DNA from: Acephala macrosclerotiorum
Taxonomy: Eukaryota; Ascomycota; Leotiomycetes; Helotiales; Mollisiaceae
Direction: 5' to 3'
Length of the DNA stretch: 62,882 bases
NCBI GenBank assembly: GCA_014904845.1
Contig: MU119503.1
Span: 1 to 62,882 of the forward strand
This document shows, piece after piece, positions 9,747 to 22,300 of this stretch. Made by a program: the position numbers and the translations under genes. Each line of letters opens with the position of its first letter. The stretch's first letter is position 1. Under the pieces are notes generated by a model. That model ran no database searches. It was given only the letters and a program-made list of their open reading frames with translations, and was not told the origin of the DNA.

Positions 9747-11111
9747 CTAGTAATTTTTCTTCTCATTTTGGCTTGCTAATATACTTTGTATCCAAGGATC
9801 CTGTACCAACTCTCTAGCGGTCGCCCTATCTTCCGGTCTCCACCGTAGCATGCGCCTTAAGAATTTGAGGAAAGACGTTTTCTCTTCTCCTTTAAGGCTT
9901 TTCATTTCGTCTTCTAAAGACGTTGTGGCAATTCTCACGCCTGCTTTGAACTTGCCAGACTCATCGAAGAAGTTGTTCGACCATGACCCTCGCTCTAGTA
10001 TGTCTTTTGGGGGAGGGCCTAGAAGCGCTATCATACGAGCTATGTGGGCGGGAGTTGAATCATTTCGGCTAGGCAATCTGTCTTTGAAGAGGTGTTCTCC
10101 TTCGAGTACAGTCCAGCACTAGCAGTTGTCAGGTTTTCTCGCTTCAGGCCAATTGGATGAAGGGAGACGTGACTTACCATCAACCCTAGACTCCAGATGT
10201 CAATCTTCTCATCCCAAGTAGTATGCAGCACTAGTTCAGGCGCACGGTACAGGTCAGGCATGACCTCTCCAGTATATTTCTTCTCGCCAAACACAGCATA
10301 GCCAAAATCACAGACGACGAAATCGCTAAAGTCATCTGGGATCTCCAAGCCCCGTGATACATAGATAACACGGTTGCCATCGATCCTCCGAAGGCTTGGC
10401 TCGGACCATTCTTCTTTCTCGAATTTTTTCAGTATTTCCTTGTCCGCGATCGACATCATGATGTTCTCCTCTTGAACGTCTAGATCACTAATCAGAATCA
10501 ACCGTATCAGTACGCAGACGAGCACTGTACCTGTATGGACAACCTTGGCTTGGGAATGCAGGTAGTCAAGAGCAAATAGTACGTGATAGATGATAGGCCT
10601 CACGAGCTCGAGTGCTAGCTTTCCGCCGTCAGAAAGCTCCCGGAGCTGCTTTAATGTCACTCCCAGAGCATTGTGCACGAGGCAAACATGTGGTCCCTTC
10701 TCGCCTGGCAACTCGAAACTGTCGCGCAGCGTTCTGATGAACATGGCACCGCCATGGTTAGATTTGATGGTCTTAAGATATTCGAAGACCTCCTCCTCAT
10801 TTTTGGCCTGCGGGTTACCGCTCACGAAGACTTTCAAAGTCACGTACTCGTACTCCCTAAGCATGTCAGTCATGATCTACCCCGCAACAGGGAACAACTT
10901 ACACTAGGTCCCTGCATAGCCAGACTGTAGATGCGGAGCCAAAACCAAGCTTCCCAATCACCTAGTACTTGTCTTTGAAGACTTCACCAATACGTACTAG
11001 ATAGTACTCTTCAGGCTTATACCATGACCACGTTTCTTCCTCTAGACGGTACTCGTTGCCTAAGACTTCAAAGCCTGTCGTAGGAGCCCCACGCAGAGGA
11101 GATGGCGGCAT
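9747..11111 (-). pseudogene. SRPK-like Ser/Thr kinase, one premature stop
   Basis: I reconstruct four minus-strand exons: 11111-10903, 10856-10531, 10479-10178 and 10118-9747 (402 codons). All introns are GT-AG: 46 nt (GTAAGT, branch CTGAC), 51 nt and 59 nt (GTAAGT, branch CTGAC). Kinase motifs follow in order: glycine loop GKLGFGSASTVW (52-63), VTLKV with the ATP-site Lys, catalytic loop HTDVQEEN, CDFG, YRAPE, DIWSLGLM and the RWRPEDRAT C-lobe motif. HTD and the overall plan match SR-protein kinase (SRPK)-type proteins of fungi. The loop has Gln where active kinases have Lys. Codon 50 (10964-10962) is TAG directly before the glycine loop, where relatives usually have Gln; CAG to TAG is a CpA-to-TpA change. 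Everything else is open, so inactivation looks recent. A different upstream start or reinitiation at Met in exon 2 is possible but would lose the glycine loop. Confidence 0.85.
10962..10964 (-). other. Premature TAG in the kinase (codon 50)
   Basis: In-frame stop in exon 1 just before GKLGFGS. CAG to TAG is the RIP-preferred CpA-to-TpA change on the coding strand. Confidence 0.75.
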
Positions 11112-11700
11112 TTGAGTGGATATGGCAATGGAAGCAATTTTTGGGAGTGTATCTGACTTATAGAATATTTGTTATTCGCCAAGACTTGGAAAGTACATTG
11201 TATTCGCAGCGCATTGCTATGAAGGTATTGTGTCTGGAGAGAGAAGCTACGAGGTGAGAAATTGTCCAAGATTGGTGATTCGCTTATTTGTTGCCTGAGG
11301 CCATCATAAGGTGAGGTAAGCAAAACGGTAGCCTTGACCTGCAAGGATAACTTGATCCCTTATTTTAACTTTAAAAAAATACTTGATGCCTTCCTCACTC
11401 TGTACAAGAGAGACTCTGTTGTTGCATGGCCTGCTTCAGATCCCAATATTAATCATATAGTCCTATGGTGTGCTTGCTGCCAACATCTGAGGAATGAAAT
11501 GATTTAGATACTTCAGGTTCTGTGGCTTAAACTTGAGCCAGGATGCTCATTCTTCAACTTGAAGATTGTGAAGCATATCCTCGCAATGTTGCAAAGGAAA
11601 GAGGAATATTAGTGGGGGGTGTAATTTTGAAATTTATAACTCTAGCAAACCTGGGGTATATATCAGTCATCAATGCTCGTCCTGTCTCCATCGATCTCCA
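11112..11700. other. Intergenic region upstream of the kinase
   Basis: Non-coding on present evidence. A minus-strand open stretch (11344-11060) overlaps the kinase start in another frame and could be part of a 5' leader or an unrecognised upstream exon. No clear TATA or RNA gene. Confidence 0.45.
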
Positions 11701-13070
11701 CTACCACGTCCACAGGTCCCGTACCTCATCATCAGCGCTTGAAGCCTCGTAAGACGACTCATCCAGCTCAATCCTTTTCGCGGCTCTTTCCTCCTGCTCC
11801 TTAAACCGCAGCTCATCATCTGTGCCGAGTTCGTCCACCGTGGCCTCATCTTGGCTTTTTTTCAGAGCTCCAGGCGGCAATGCTTCCTCATCACCGGAAT
11901 GTCGTTCGTTTTGTCCGTGTTTCACCTCCGAACGTTCCAGATACTCGCATAGCTTTGACGCAGGGATGGTAATGTCCTCTGTGAGGGGCCCGAATTGTTG
12001 GAGAAGGCGAGTCGTAGCGAAATCCCGGAGTTGGAGTTTGAGGTCAGACCCTGGTACTTCGTTACCGTCGTCGTCGCGGAATATCTGGGAGAAATTGTCA
12101 GTGAGGGAATTGAAAAATAGTAAGTGATATCCATTCTCGTCTTATTACCACTCGCATAGGGATGTAAGCAAGAGAAAACCCACAGAGAGAGGAATAGACA
12201 GAAAATGCTGCTTGCCTGGTCGGCGACAGTTTGGCTTGCCACTAATTCTTGTCCCTGTTCATTTATCACATATTCTGGGCGCCACACCGATATCGTTGCC
12301 CTTTTCGTTTGTTTTCTCTTCCCCTTGTATTCGATATCAAGGCCAACGACAGCACGGCTCGTACCATTTGATTCCACAATATACACGTGGGCCAGTTTCG
12401 CCAGGTCTGGTCTCTTTTGCGTATATGATATCTCAAATATTACCCCAGGCCATTTCGCTTTGATATGATAGAAAGAGGAGTCTGGTTCGTGTCTGCTGAT
12501 CTCGTTGTCGCTGATTTTAAAGGAGAGGCGTGAAGATCGGTCATCCTCGACGTCTCGTGCGAACTCGGCGGAGGGTCCATTACCACTAGCGATGAGCCGG
12601 AGTTGATGGTCAATATCCCGCGCAACACTTCCAATGAAAGATTCGTGGAGCCTTGTGGGCATGCGCAGAATCAGCTTTCTGCTATGCGGCCAGTAATCGT
12701 AGCGGACTTTGTTGTTCACGTATATTGACAGGGCCCCATCCGCCTCCACCAGTTTCTGAACCTCTTTGTAGCCGCCAGGTTGTAATCGTATAGCGTGCCA
12801 GGGCTGATCGAGGATAGGATTGCTGCGGCCGTCTTTCAGATTGCGCAAGACACTGAGGACTTGCAAGGCTCGAGTTGATGGTTTTGGGTCAGTGGGAGGC
12901 GGTGTCAACGGCGCATGGATGAAGCTTTCCGGCGGCGTCTCGATGAAGGGAGTGCTGTTTGTAGTTGGGGAAGGTATGTTCATGGCAATTGACGCAGCTG
13001 GTAGGAAGCTTATACAGCTATCGTCGAGTGTGAAGGTCGAGAACATTGGAAAGCTGTTGTTTGCCGTCAA
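11701..13070 (-). CDS. PD-(D/E)XK-like fungal protein, 412 aa
   Basis: Two exons, 13070-12216 and 12084-11701, joined in phase 0 by a 131-nt GC-AG intron: donor CAG/GCAAGC, branch CACTGAC, acceptor TTTCTCCCAG. Order of features: disordered Pro/Thr-rich N-terminus (30-68); LRNLKDGRSNPILDQPWHAI (75-94); a core with HEPDSSF (194-200) followed by WPGVIFEISYTQK (207-219) and VVGLDIEYKG (241-250); SVWRPE (261-266); then in exon 2 IFRDDDGNE and an acidic, charged tail (about 300-412). The PD...E-x-S arrangement and its spacing resemble the PD-(D/E)XK restriction-endonuclease-like fold seen in expanded fungal families. That assignment is my inference from motif shape, and Ser replaces the usual catalytic Lys. 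The function is unknown. Alternative starts at Met9 or Met30 are possible. Confidence 0.8.
12085..12215 (-). other. GC-AG intron of the PD-(D/E)XK-like gene
   Basis: No GT donor in the right phase joins QTVADQ to IFRDDDG; the natural donor is CAG/GCAAGC. The acceptor CCCAG with an upstream CTGAC branch site is strong. Donor GC with an otherwise good consensus is the usual form of the minor GC-AG class. Confidence 0.7.
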
Positions 13071-13109
13071 TCCTCACCTCCTCTACGCACTCGCTTGACC
13101 GCAGCGCAC

Positions 13110-13250
13110 GTGACCCATCGCCGCTTTGCTCACTTTCGCTTCACCTCATTTTCACCCATCCTCACCCATCCTCACCCACCTCTCACCTGTACCTCACCAC
13201 CCCTTCGCCTCTGCTCACCTTTGCTCACCTTACTCTCGGCAGCTCGACCC
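13110..13250. repeat. CT/CACC-rich upstream tract with tandem CTCACC
   Basis: Repeated CTCACC, TCACCCATCC and TGCTCACCT words lie just upstream of the minus-strand gene starting at 13070. On the gene's own strand this is a GGTGAG-rich tract. It could be a promoter element or a simple low-complexity stretch. Confidence 0.4.
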
Positions 13251-13390
13251 CCGTCATCCTTAGTGTGGTACTGGAACTGTGGCCATCCCAGCAATACGAT
13301 TCTCAATAGAGTCAACATTTGACGAGAAAAATCAAAAGGTTCGAACAGGCTCTCGAAGGCCAAGATAGGCCTTCTAGTATCAGTATACGC

Positions 13391-16300
13391 TTTCAAAACG
13401 CTTCTTTTGTTTATACTCTCTATACTAATGTAAAAATTAGATTAGAATTCTGTTTTGTATTGCATTTCTAATTAAATTCTATATTGCAATTTTCAATTTT
13501 TTAATTTTTCTTTTTGTTTTCTCTTTTATTATAAATTATAAGAATTTTATTTGCTTTTAATACTTTATTTTTTATTGTAGAAATTTCGATCTATTAATTT
13601 ATTAATATACAATATTTTTTGTATTCATTTTATAAAAAATCTTTTTTTATATTTTGAAAAATTTATTATTATTTGTTTGTAATTATTAGAATTACGTTAT
13701 AAAATAAACAAAAAATAATTACTAGAGAAAAAAATAAAATTAATTCGAAAAAATAAATTTAATAATAATTCGATTAATATTAATAATCGCATTATTTTAA
13801 AATTTGTTTTAGAATATATACGCGAGAAATATAAAAAGCAAATAAAAATATAGTAAATATAAATTTTTTTTAATTTAATACTTAAAAATTATTTTAATAC
13901 TATAATTCGTTTTTTACAAATATAAAAAGAATTATTCGAGTGTAAATTCGTATAATATTCGTACATTGAAATACTTTATTAAACTTTTTAAAAACTCGAT
14001 TCAAAATCAATTAACAAATAAATCGATCGAAAATACTATATGTAATTATATACGGCAATTTACGTCAAAATACGAATAAAAAATCGATATTTGTATTTTT
14101 AAACAAATTAAAAAATCAAAAATCAATATAAATAAAATATTTCGTTAATTATTATTATTTAATTTAATAATCGATATTTTAATATTAATAAATAAAAATA
14201 TATTAAATTATTTAATTTATTTATTATTTATTGAAAATAATATTATTTTACTTTAAAAAAATTCAAAATTTTAATATTAATTATTTAAAAAAATAATTAA
14301 TATAAATTCGATTATAAAACGTTTTAAATTAAATTTAACGATAAAATGAATATTTTTTATTTTTTATTTATTAAAATAAAAAAAATAATAAAATCTTTTA
14401 TCAAAACAAAAACAAAAAAAAAATTGCATTTTCGCGTACGTATTCTTTTTATTAATCGAGAAATCGAACGTAATATTTAATCGAATTAACGATTTTACGT
14501 AAGATATTATTATAATAATCGTATAAAATTTAAACAAAAAATCAAAAATTCAAATCAACTTAAAAAAAAACGTAATCAAAAAAATATATATTTTACAAAA
14601 TAAATTCAATTTAAATATCTCGTTTATATTAATAATTACAAATTCAAATTAATCGCATTATTAAACAAATTACAATATTCAATATTTAAAACGATAATCG
14701 ATTAATCGTTTTTATTTAATTCAATTTTATTTATTCTTATTATTGCAATAATTAATAAAACGTTCAAATAATATTAAATTACTAAAAAAAATTTCAATAT
14801 TCAATTCTCAAAATACAATAATTATTAAATTTTGAAATAAATTAATAATATACAAAATATATTTATTTTCCAAACTATATCATACAACGATTCTATTAAA
14901 CAAATTCAAACGATTAATTTATTCTTTAAATAATTAACAAATATATACTCGCGAATCGAATTAAAAAAAAACGTTATTATTTATACTATTAAACGTAAAA
15001 TATTTATTAAAACTAATAATAAATTTTTTACATTTTTTAAAAACTAATTAATTAATTAATAATAAACTAATAATTATACGAATACAAAATTGATAAAATT
15101 TATCAAATAATCGAATTTTAAAATGTTTTAAATTTTTTATATAATCGAAAAAAACGTAAACAAATAAAATAATTTTTTTAATTAATTACTTTAAAAAAAC
15201 TATATTGAAAATTTTCGTAAGATTATATTTTAATATAATTTTAAACTTTAATAATCGTTTTTTACGTAAATACAATACAAATTTAAACGACGATTTGATT
15301 TTATTGCTCTCGAAAAACAAATTAAAGATTTTATTAAAAAAATAAAAAAAAATATCGATAAAAATACAAATTAAAAACTTTAAATTCGATAATACAATTT
15401 ATATAAAAAATAATAACAATTAACTCTAAAAGAATTAAAAAAATAATATTAAAATCAATTTCGAAATTATTTATTTTATAGTACTAATAAATATTATTAA
15501 CGCGATTATTATTAAACTTTTTTCGATTGTATATACTATATAATATTTAAATATAATCGTTTAATACGTTTTTTATTCTTATCGATTTTTTTTAAAAACT
15601 TTAAAAATCGATTTATTTTTCAAAATTTTATTATATTATACAAAAACGATTATTAAATTGTATATTAATCAATATTAAAACTTATATCGAATTATTATTC
15701 AATTTCTAATTATATACGATCAATTTAAAATTTATTAATTTTTTTTTATTTATTTTATTTTTATTTACTATTAATTCGAATTTATTATATAGTATTCTTA
15801 TTATTAATCGATAAAATTATATTTATTATTATTACGAAATCGATCTCAAAAAACGATATAAATTCACTATATTTTACTTTAAATATAACGAGTAAATTAC
15901 TAATAAAAATAATTGAAAATTTTATTATTAAAAATATATCGACAAATTCGATATTTCTTTTTAATATAATTCGATTATTTTTTATTACGCTTTGATTTAC
16001 ACTAAATATTACTCGAAATATTTCATCGAATCGCAATAATCAATTATTAAACGATTATACCAATTCAAAAATCGAATTTACTAATTATAATATATTTAAA
16101 ATATTAATTATATTAAAATAATTCAATATTTATATAATTTTTTATATATTACGTTTTTTAAATCGATTAAATATATATAATTTTATTTTCAAAATAATTA
16201 TTTTATTTTTATATTCAATACAAAAAAAAAATAGTAATTTAATTTCAAAAACGAAAAAAATATATTAATAATAAAATCGAATTTTAATAAATTAAAACGA

Positions 16301-19300
16301 TCGCAATTTCAAAATAAACAACGTACTATTATTAATATTTTTAAAAACAACAAATTAACATCTTACGAAATTCAATTTTAAAATTTCAATAAAAAATTTA
16401 ATTACAATTTTATTAATTACTTATTCGCAAATTTTAATTTTAATAATTCAAATATTAAAAATTCAAATATTAACAATTTCTCAAAAACAAAATTCGTTAA
16501 TTTCAATTTCAATATTATTCAATATTCGAGTTTAATATTCAATATAAATAAAATTAATATATATAAACTTTTTAAATTGTTTATATATATAAATATAATT
16601 AACGAGATTAATTTTCAGTTTTTTTATTAATCGAATATTTTACAAATTAAAAATAAATTATTTTGTTTATCTATAAATAATATAATTTTCTTTGACGAAA
16701 AAAGTTTTTATTTTTTGAAATATAAAAATTCAATCGAAAATAAAATTCTCGATCAATTATAATAATTATTAATCAGAAATTGTTTTAATTAAAATACAAA
16801 AATTATTATATTTTCAATCGTCGTTAAAAATGTAAAAACTTTTTCGAATATTAACGAATTATTTATCGATATTAAAACTCGAAATAAATCGAAATTTTTT
16901 TTTAATTTAATATAATTTATTAATAATAATATAAATTTATTAATTGTTTTTAATAATAACGACAATAATAATAAAAATAATAAATTTAAATCGAATCGAA
17001 ATTGCAAAATTCGATATAATAAATATTTAAAAAAATATATTTATTTATAATCACGAAATAATAAATTTACTTTTATCAATAATAAAAATTATTGAAAAAA
17101 ATTTATTGATTTCAATATATAGTATTTAATAGTATATATTACTAATTGTAATTTTAAAAAATAATTAATATATTATTAAACGATTTTTACGAAAACAAAT
17201 TATTTCACGCGAAAAAAGTAAATATAAAAAAAAAATTATTTAATACTTTGTCAAATAATAAAAATATTCAAATAAATATAATATTTAAATTAACGAAAAT
17301 AATATATATGAAAATTTTATTACAATATATAATAATAAATAATTTAATTTAATATTATATAGAATTTATAATGTATTTATAAAAAGATTTTATTTATTAT
17401 AAATTGAAATTGAATTTATAAAATATATTAAAATATTATAAATAAAATAATTTTATTTTATTTTAAAAAGAAATTTTATATTCATTTGTAATTTTTTGTT
17501 TTTTTATTATATTTAAAAATTTTTTTTTTATTTCGACGATAATTCTATATATAAAAAACGTTAAAAATTTTTTTTTTATTATTTTATTACTTTGAACTAT
17601 TAAATTCTTTAACAAATCAAATTATTTATATCAAATAATAATAATTTTAATTTTTTCAAATTTATTGTATAAAACAATAATTTGAATTTATTTATTATTG
17701 TTTCAATTTCTCGTTTTTATTATATTTCTACAACAATAATTTTTTTCTATTTATTTTTTTCAAATTTCAATATTGAGTTTTTTATTTTTAATTTCGTGAT
17801 TCTCGTCGTAAAAAATTTTTTTATTTTCGTAAATAATATATATTACAATTAAAATTAATTCGATTTTTTTATAATAAATAAAATTTATATTTTTTTTATT
17901 ACAATTTCAAATGAAATATTTATTTTACGACAAAATTTTATATAAATTTTAATTGAATATTTATTTAAATTTTTCTAGAAAAAAAATATTTTTATTAATA
18001 AATTTTTTAATTATTTATTATTAAATAAATTTTTGAAAAATCGATAAATATTTTTAATTAGTTTTTTTATTATTATTAATTAATATAAATCAAATATATA
18101 CAATATATTAAAATCTACGAATATATTATAATAACATTTTTTAATATTTTGTTTTTTATTTAATTCGATTAACGTTATTTAATTGAAATGAAATTATTTT
18201 AAAACGAGTAAAATATATTTATAATTTCAAAAGTATTTTATATTATTTTATATAGTAATATAAAAAGAATAAAACTTTTTATTATTATATACAATTATAT
18301 TTTATTTTTAATTTTATTATATTTAAATTTTTTTAATTTTTATTGTTTTTATTTTATTTTTAATAAATTAAAAATAAAAATATATTATTATAATTATAAT
18401 TTTTTATAAATTTTTTTATATTTAAATTTATTTTAAAAAAAAATCTATTAAAAAATTAATAATTTTTTATATTATTATATTATAATTACGATTTTTAATT
18501 ATTTTATTTTTATTTATTTTTTTATTATTATTTTTTTAAAAAAGAATTTAATAATATTAAAATAAATTTTATTTTTTATTACGTTTATTACGATTTTTAT
18601 TATTTTTTTTTTATTTGTTAATAAAATATAAAAATTATTATAACGAGTTTTAATATTTCTCAAGAAATAATAAACGTAATAATAAGTTTTTTCAACGATA
18701 TAAATATTATATTTTTTGTGTTTATTTCACTTTAAATCGAAATTGAATTCGACGTTATTACAATAATCGCTATTAATATATTCAATACCGAGTTCGATTA
18801 AAATACGTAACGTTAAATTTTTTTTAAATTCGATAAAAATACTAGAAATAATATAAATTAATTGATTACAATTTTTATTTTTAATATTTTGAATAGATTT
18901 TAAATTATAATCAACGAATTATATTTTGAAATTGCAAATAATTAAATTCAATTTATTTTTATAATTAAATTCGTATTTTTATTTCAAAAATTAATATTGT
19001 TAAAATTAATAAAATTACTAGAAATATTAATATTTTATTTAGTATTACAAAATTGATCAATGTAGTATTTATTGAAATTAGTAAAAAATTTTTAATTTTA
19101 ATTTTTTTATTAATTGTAAAATATAAATTAGTATTTGATTTTGATTTGATTTTTTTTATTATATAGTAATAATTTGAAAAATTTAATATAGAAAATAATA
19201 TTAATTAATTTATTAAATAAATTTATATATTTATTTTTAATTATTGTATTAAAATATTTAAAAATTTATAATAAGAATTTATAATTTGATAAATATTATT

Positions 19301-22300
19301 TGTTTAGAATTTTTATATTATATTTCGAATTTTTAAAATAAAATTTATAATATAATTAAAAAAATATATAAATATAAAATTTATTAATATATATATATTA
19401 ATACTTTTTTTTTATTTTTATCAATTATATTATTTTTACTTTTAAATATAAATATCGACGATCGCTAAAAAAAATAATAAATATTTCGAAAAAAATTTTT
19501 TTTTTTTAATAAAATACAAAAATTAAATAAATTTATTTAAATCGATATAATTTTAATTGTACGATATTCGTAATAAAAAAATTTTTGATATTATAATTAT
19601 ATAAACGAACAATTTTAGTTTTTTAAAATAGTAAAATTTGTACGTTTTTTTTTAAAGAATAATTCAAATTATTAACGTTATTACGAAATTTCAATAATTT
19701 ACGTTTAAAAGTAAATATTCGAATTTTGAAAATATCGAAAAATATTTAATAATTTTTTAAAAGTTTACGATTTTGAGTATATATTTCAAATAAAAAAAAA
19801 TTGTTGTATTAAATAAATAAAAAAAAAAATTTATAAAATTGAATATTTAATTCGAATAAATAAAAAAAAATTTAAAATAATCGAATCAATTTAAAGTATT
19901 TTTTTTTAATTAGTATAGCGATTAAAATAATTATAAAAAGTATAATTCAAACTTTAATAATTTTATTTGAAATATAAATAATATAAAAAAAAATTTTTTT
20001 ATTATAATATAATTAAAATAAGTAGTAAAGTAATAAATTAATATAAATTTAATATTGATCGTATAAATTTAATTGTATTTTGAATGAATTTGTAATTATT
20101 TGCATTTTTTTTTAATAATTACGAAAAAATATATTAATTATTAAAAAGTAATTTGTATATTACAAAAGTTTAAAATAATAATTCTATTATAAATAATCAA
20201 ATAAAATACTTATTTTGTAATTAAACGAATTTTAAAGTAGTAAACGTATTAAATAAATAATTTTAATCGAGAATTTGTTTTGAATTATTTGTTTTAAAAC
20301 AAATAATTATTTGAAACAAATTATTCAAATCAAATAATTACTTAGAGCGATTTTTATTACAAAAAATATATTCTATATATTTTGTTTTATAATTTATATT
20401 TTACGACGATTTTATTTTTATAATTAATAAAATTTTAAAACGATTTAAAAACTAAATAAAAAATTTCAAATAATAATTCAAATTAAAACTTTTTAATTAA
20501 AATCGATTTATATTTAAAACAAATTATTTAATACACTTAAAAATCTGAAATATTTAAAAGAAATTATTAAATTTAAAAAAGTTCGATTTTAATCTCTTGA
20601 AATTTTATAGTACAATAAAACAATACGATTAATTCGTATATAATTCAATGAAAAAAATCTCAAAAAATTTTACAAAAAAAAATTATAAAATAAACGTTAT
20701 ATTAATAAATAATAATAACGATATTATTTATTGTTTTAAAAATATAAAAATAAATTTATAAGTAGAATAATAAACGTTTTTTACGTTTGAATTTGAATTA
20801 ATTAATATAAATAGATCGATTATAATAATTGAAAAAAACTAATTATTTTTTTTAATTAATTTTTAGTTTTAATATAAATATATCGAATGTTAATCTCGAT
20901 TTTATTTTATTAAAAAAAACTAACGTAAATATTATATAATTAAATAAAAAATAAAATAAAATCTTTAAATAATATTAATTTAATAATAAATGAAAATTTT
21001 AAAATTTTATAAATATTGTAATTTTGAATACGAGAATTTATATATTTTTATTTTTATTTTTATTAATTACATTTAATCGCGTGAAAAAATTTATTATATT
21101 AATTTTTTTGTTTATTTTTTTTATAATCAATTTATTGTAATAAATTTAATAATTAAATAATTTTTTTGTTTTACGTAAATCATTTATTATTGTTATTATA
21201 TATTAATTATTTAAATTGAAAAAAAAAATATTAAATTTTCGTAAATTAAAATCGAAAGTAGAAAATATTAAAAATTGTTTAATAATAAATAATTTTAAAA
21301 ATTGTAAATTGAAAATAAAATCAATATTAAAAAATATTTCGAAAGTAAACAATATTAAAAATTGTGTTTTTTTTTAAATAAACGATTTCGAAAATTGTAA
21401 ATCGAAAATAAAATTAGTATTAGAAAATATTTCGAAAGTAAACGATATTAAAAATTGTATTTTTTCAATTTTTGAAACAAATTTCAAAGATTGTAAAATA
21501 TTGATATTAAATAAAAATTGTAAAAAACTAGTATTAGAAAATATTTTGAAAGTAAACGATATTAATATATAATATAAAAATTGTAAACAGAAAATGTTTA
21601 ATAGTAAAATAATAAATAATATTAAAATAATAAGTTTTTAAATAAATTTATTCTATATATTATAAATAAAAATTTTCGATTTTTAAATAAATTTTAAAAA
21701 ACCAAATATAATTTTTAATTTAATAAATTATAAATATTCTAAGAAATCAAAATCGAATATTACTTTAAAATAATACGATTTAATAATATTATAATAAGAA
21801 ATTGAAACAAATAAAATACGATATTTAAAATATTATAATATTTTTATTATTTTTTCATTTAATAAAATACAAAAATATATTAATTTTTTTAGTTTTAAAT
21901 TAATTATTATTTATTTTAATTATTTTTTTTATTATTTCAAATTAATTTTATTATAGTAATTATATAAAAAGTAATATAATAATTATTTTTTTATTACTAC
22001 GAAAATTATTAAAATTAATATTATTATAAATAAAATTTATAATGAAATTTAAAACGTATTATTTTTTCGAAATAAAATATAATTACTTTTTGTAACGAAT
22101 ATAAGTCTCGTTTTCGTTTTATTCGAGTAAAGTTTAAAAAATATTTATAATAAAAATTTTATATCGATTTATATTGTTTTATTCACATGAGATTATTTTA
22201 AAAAATTTCAATATAAAAAATTTTTTTTTTTACAATGTTTAAAAGTTTATAATTATAGTAATAAACGGTTTAACGAAAAAAACAAAGAAATTATATTAGA

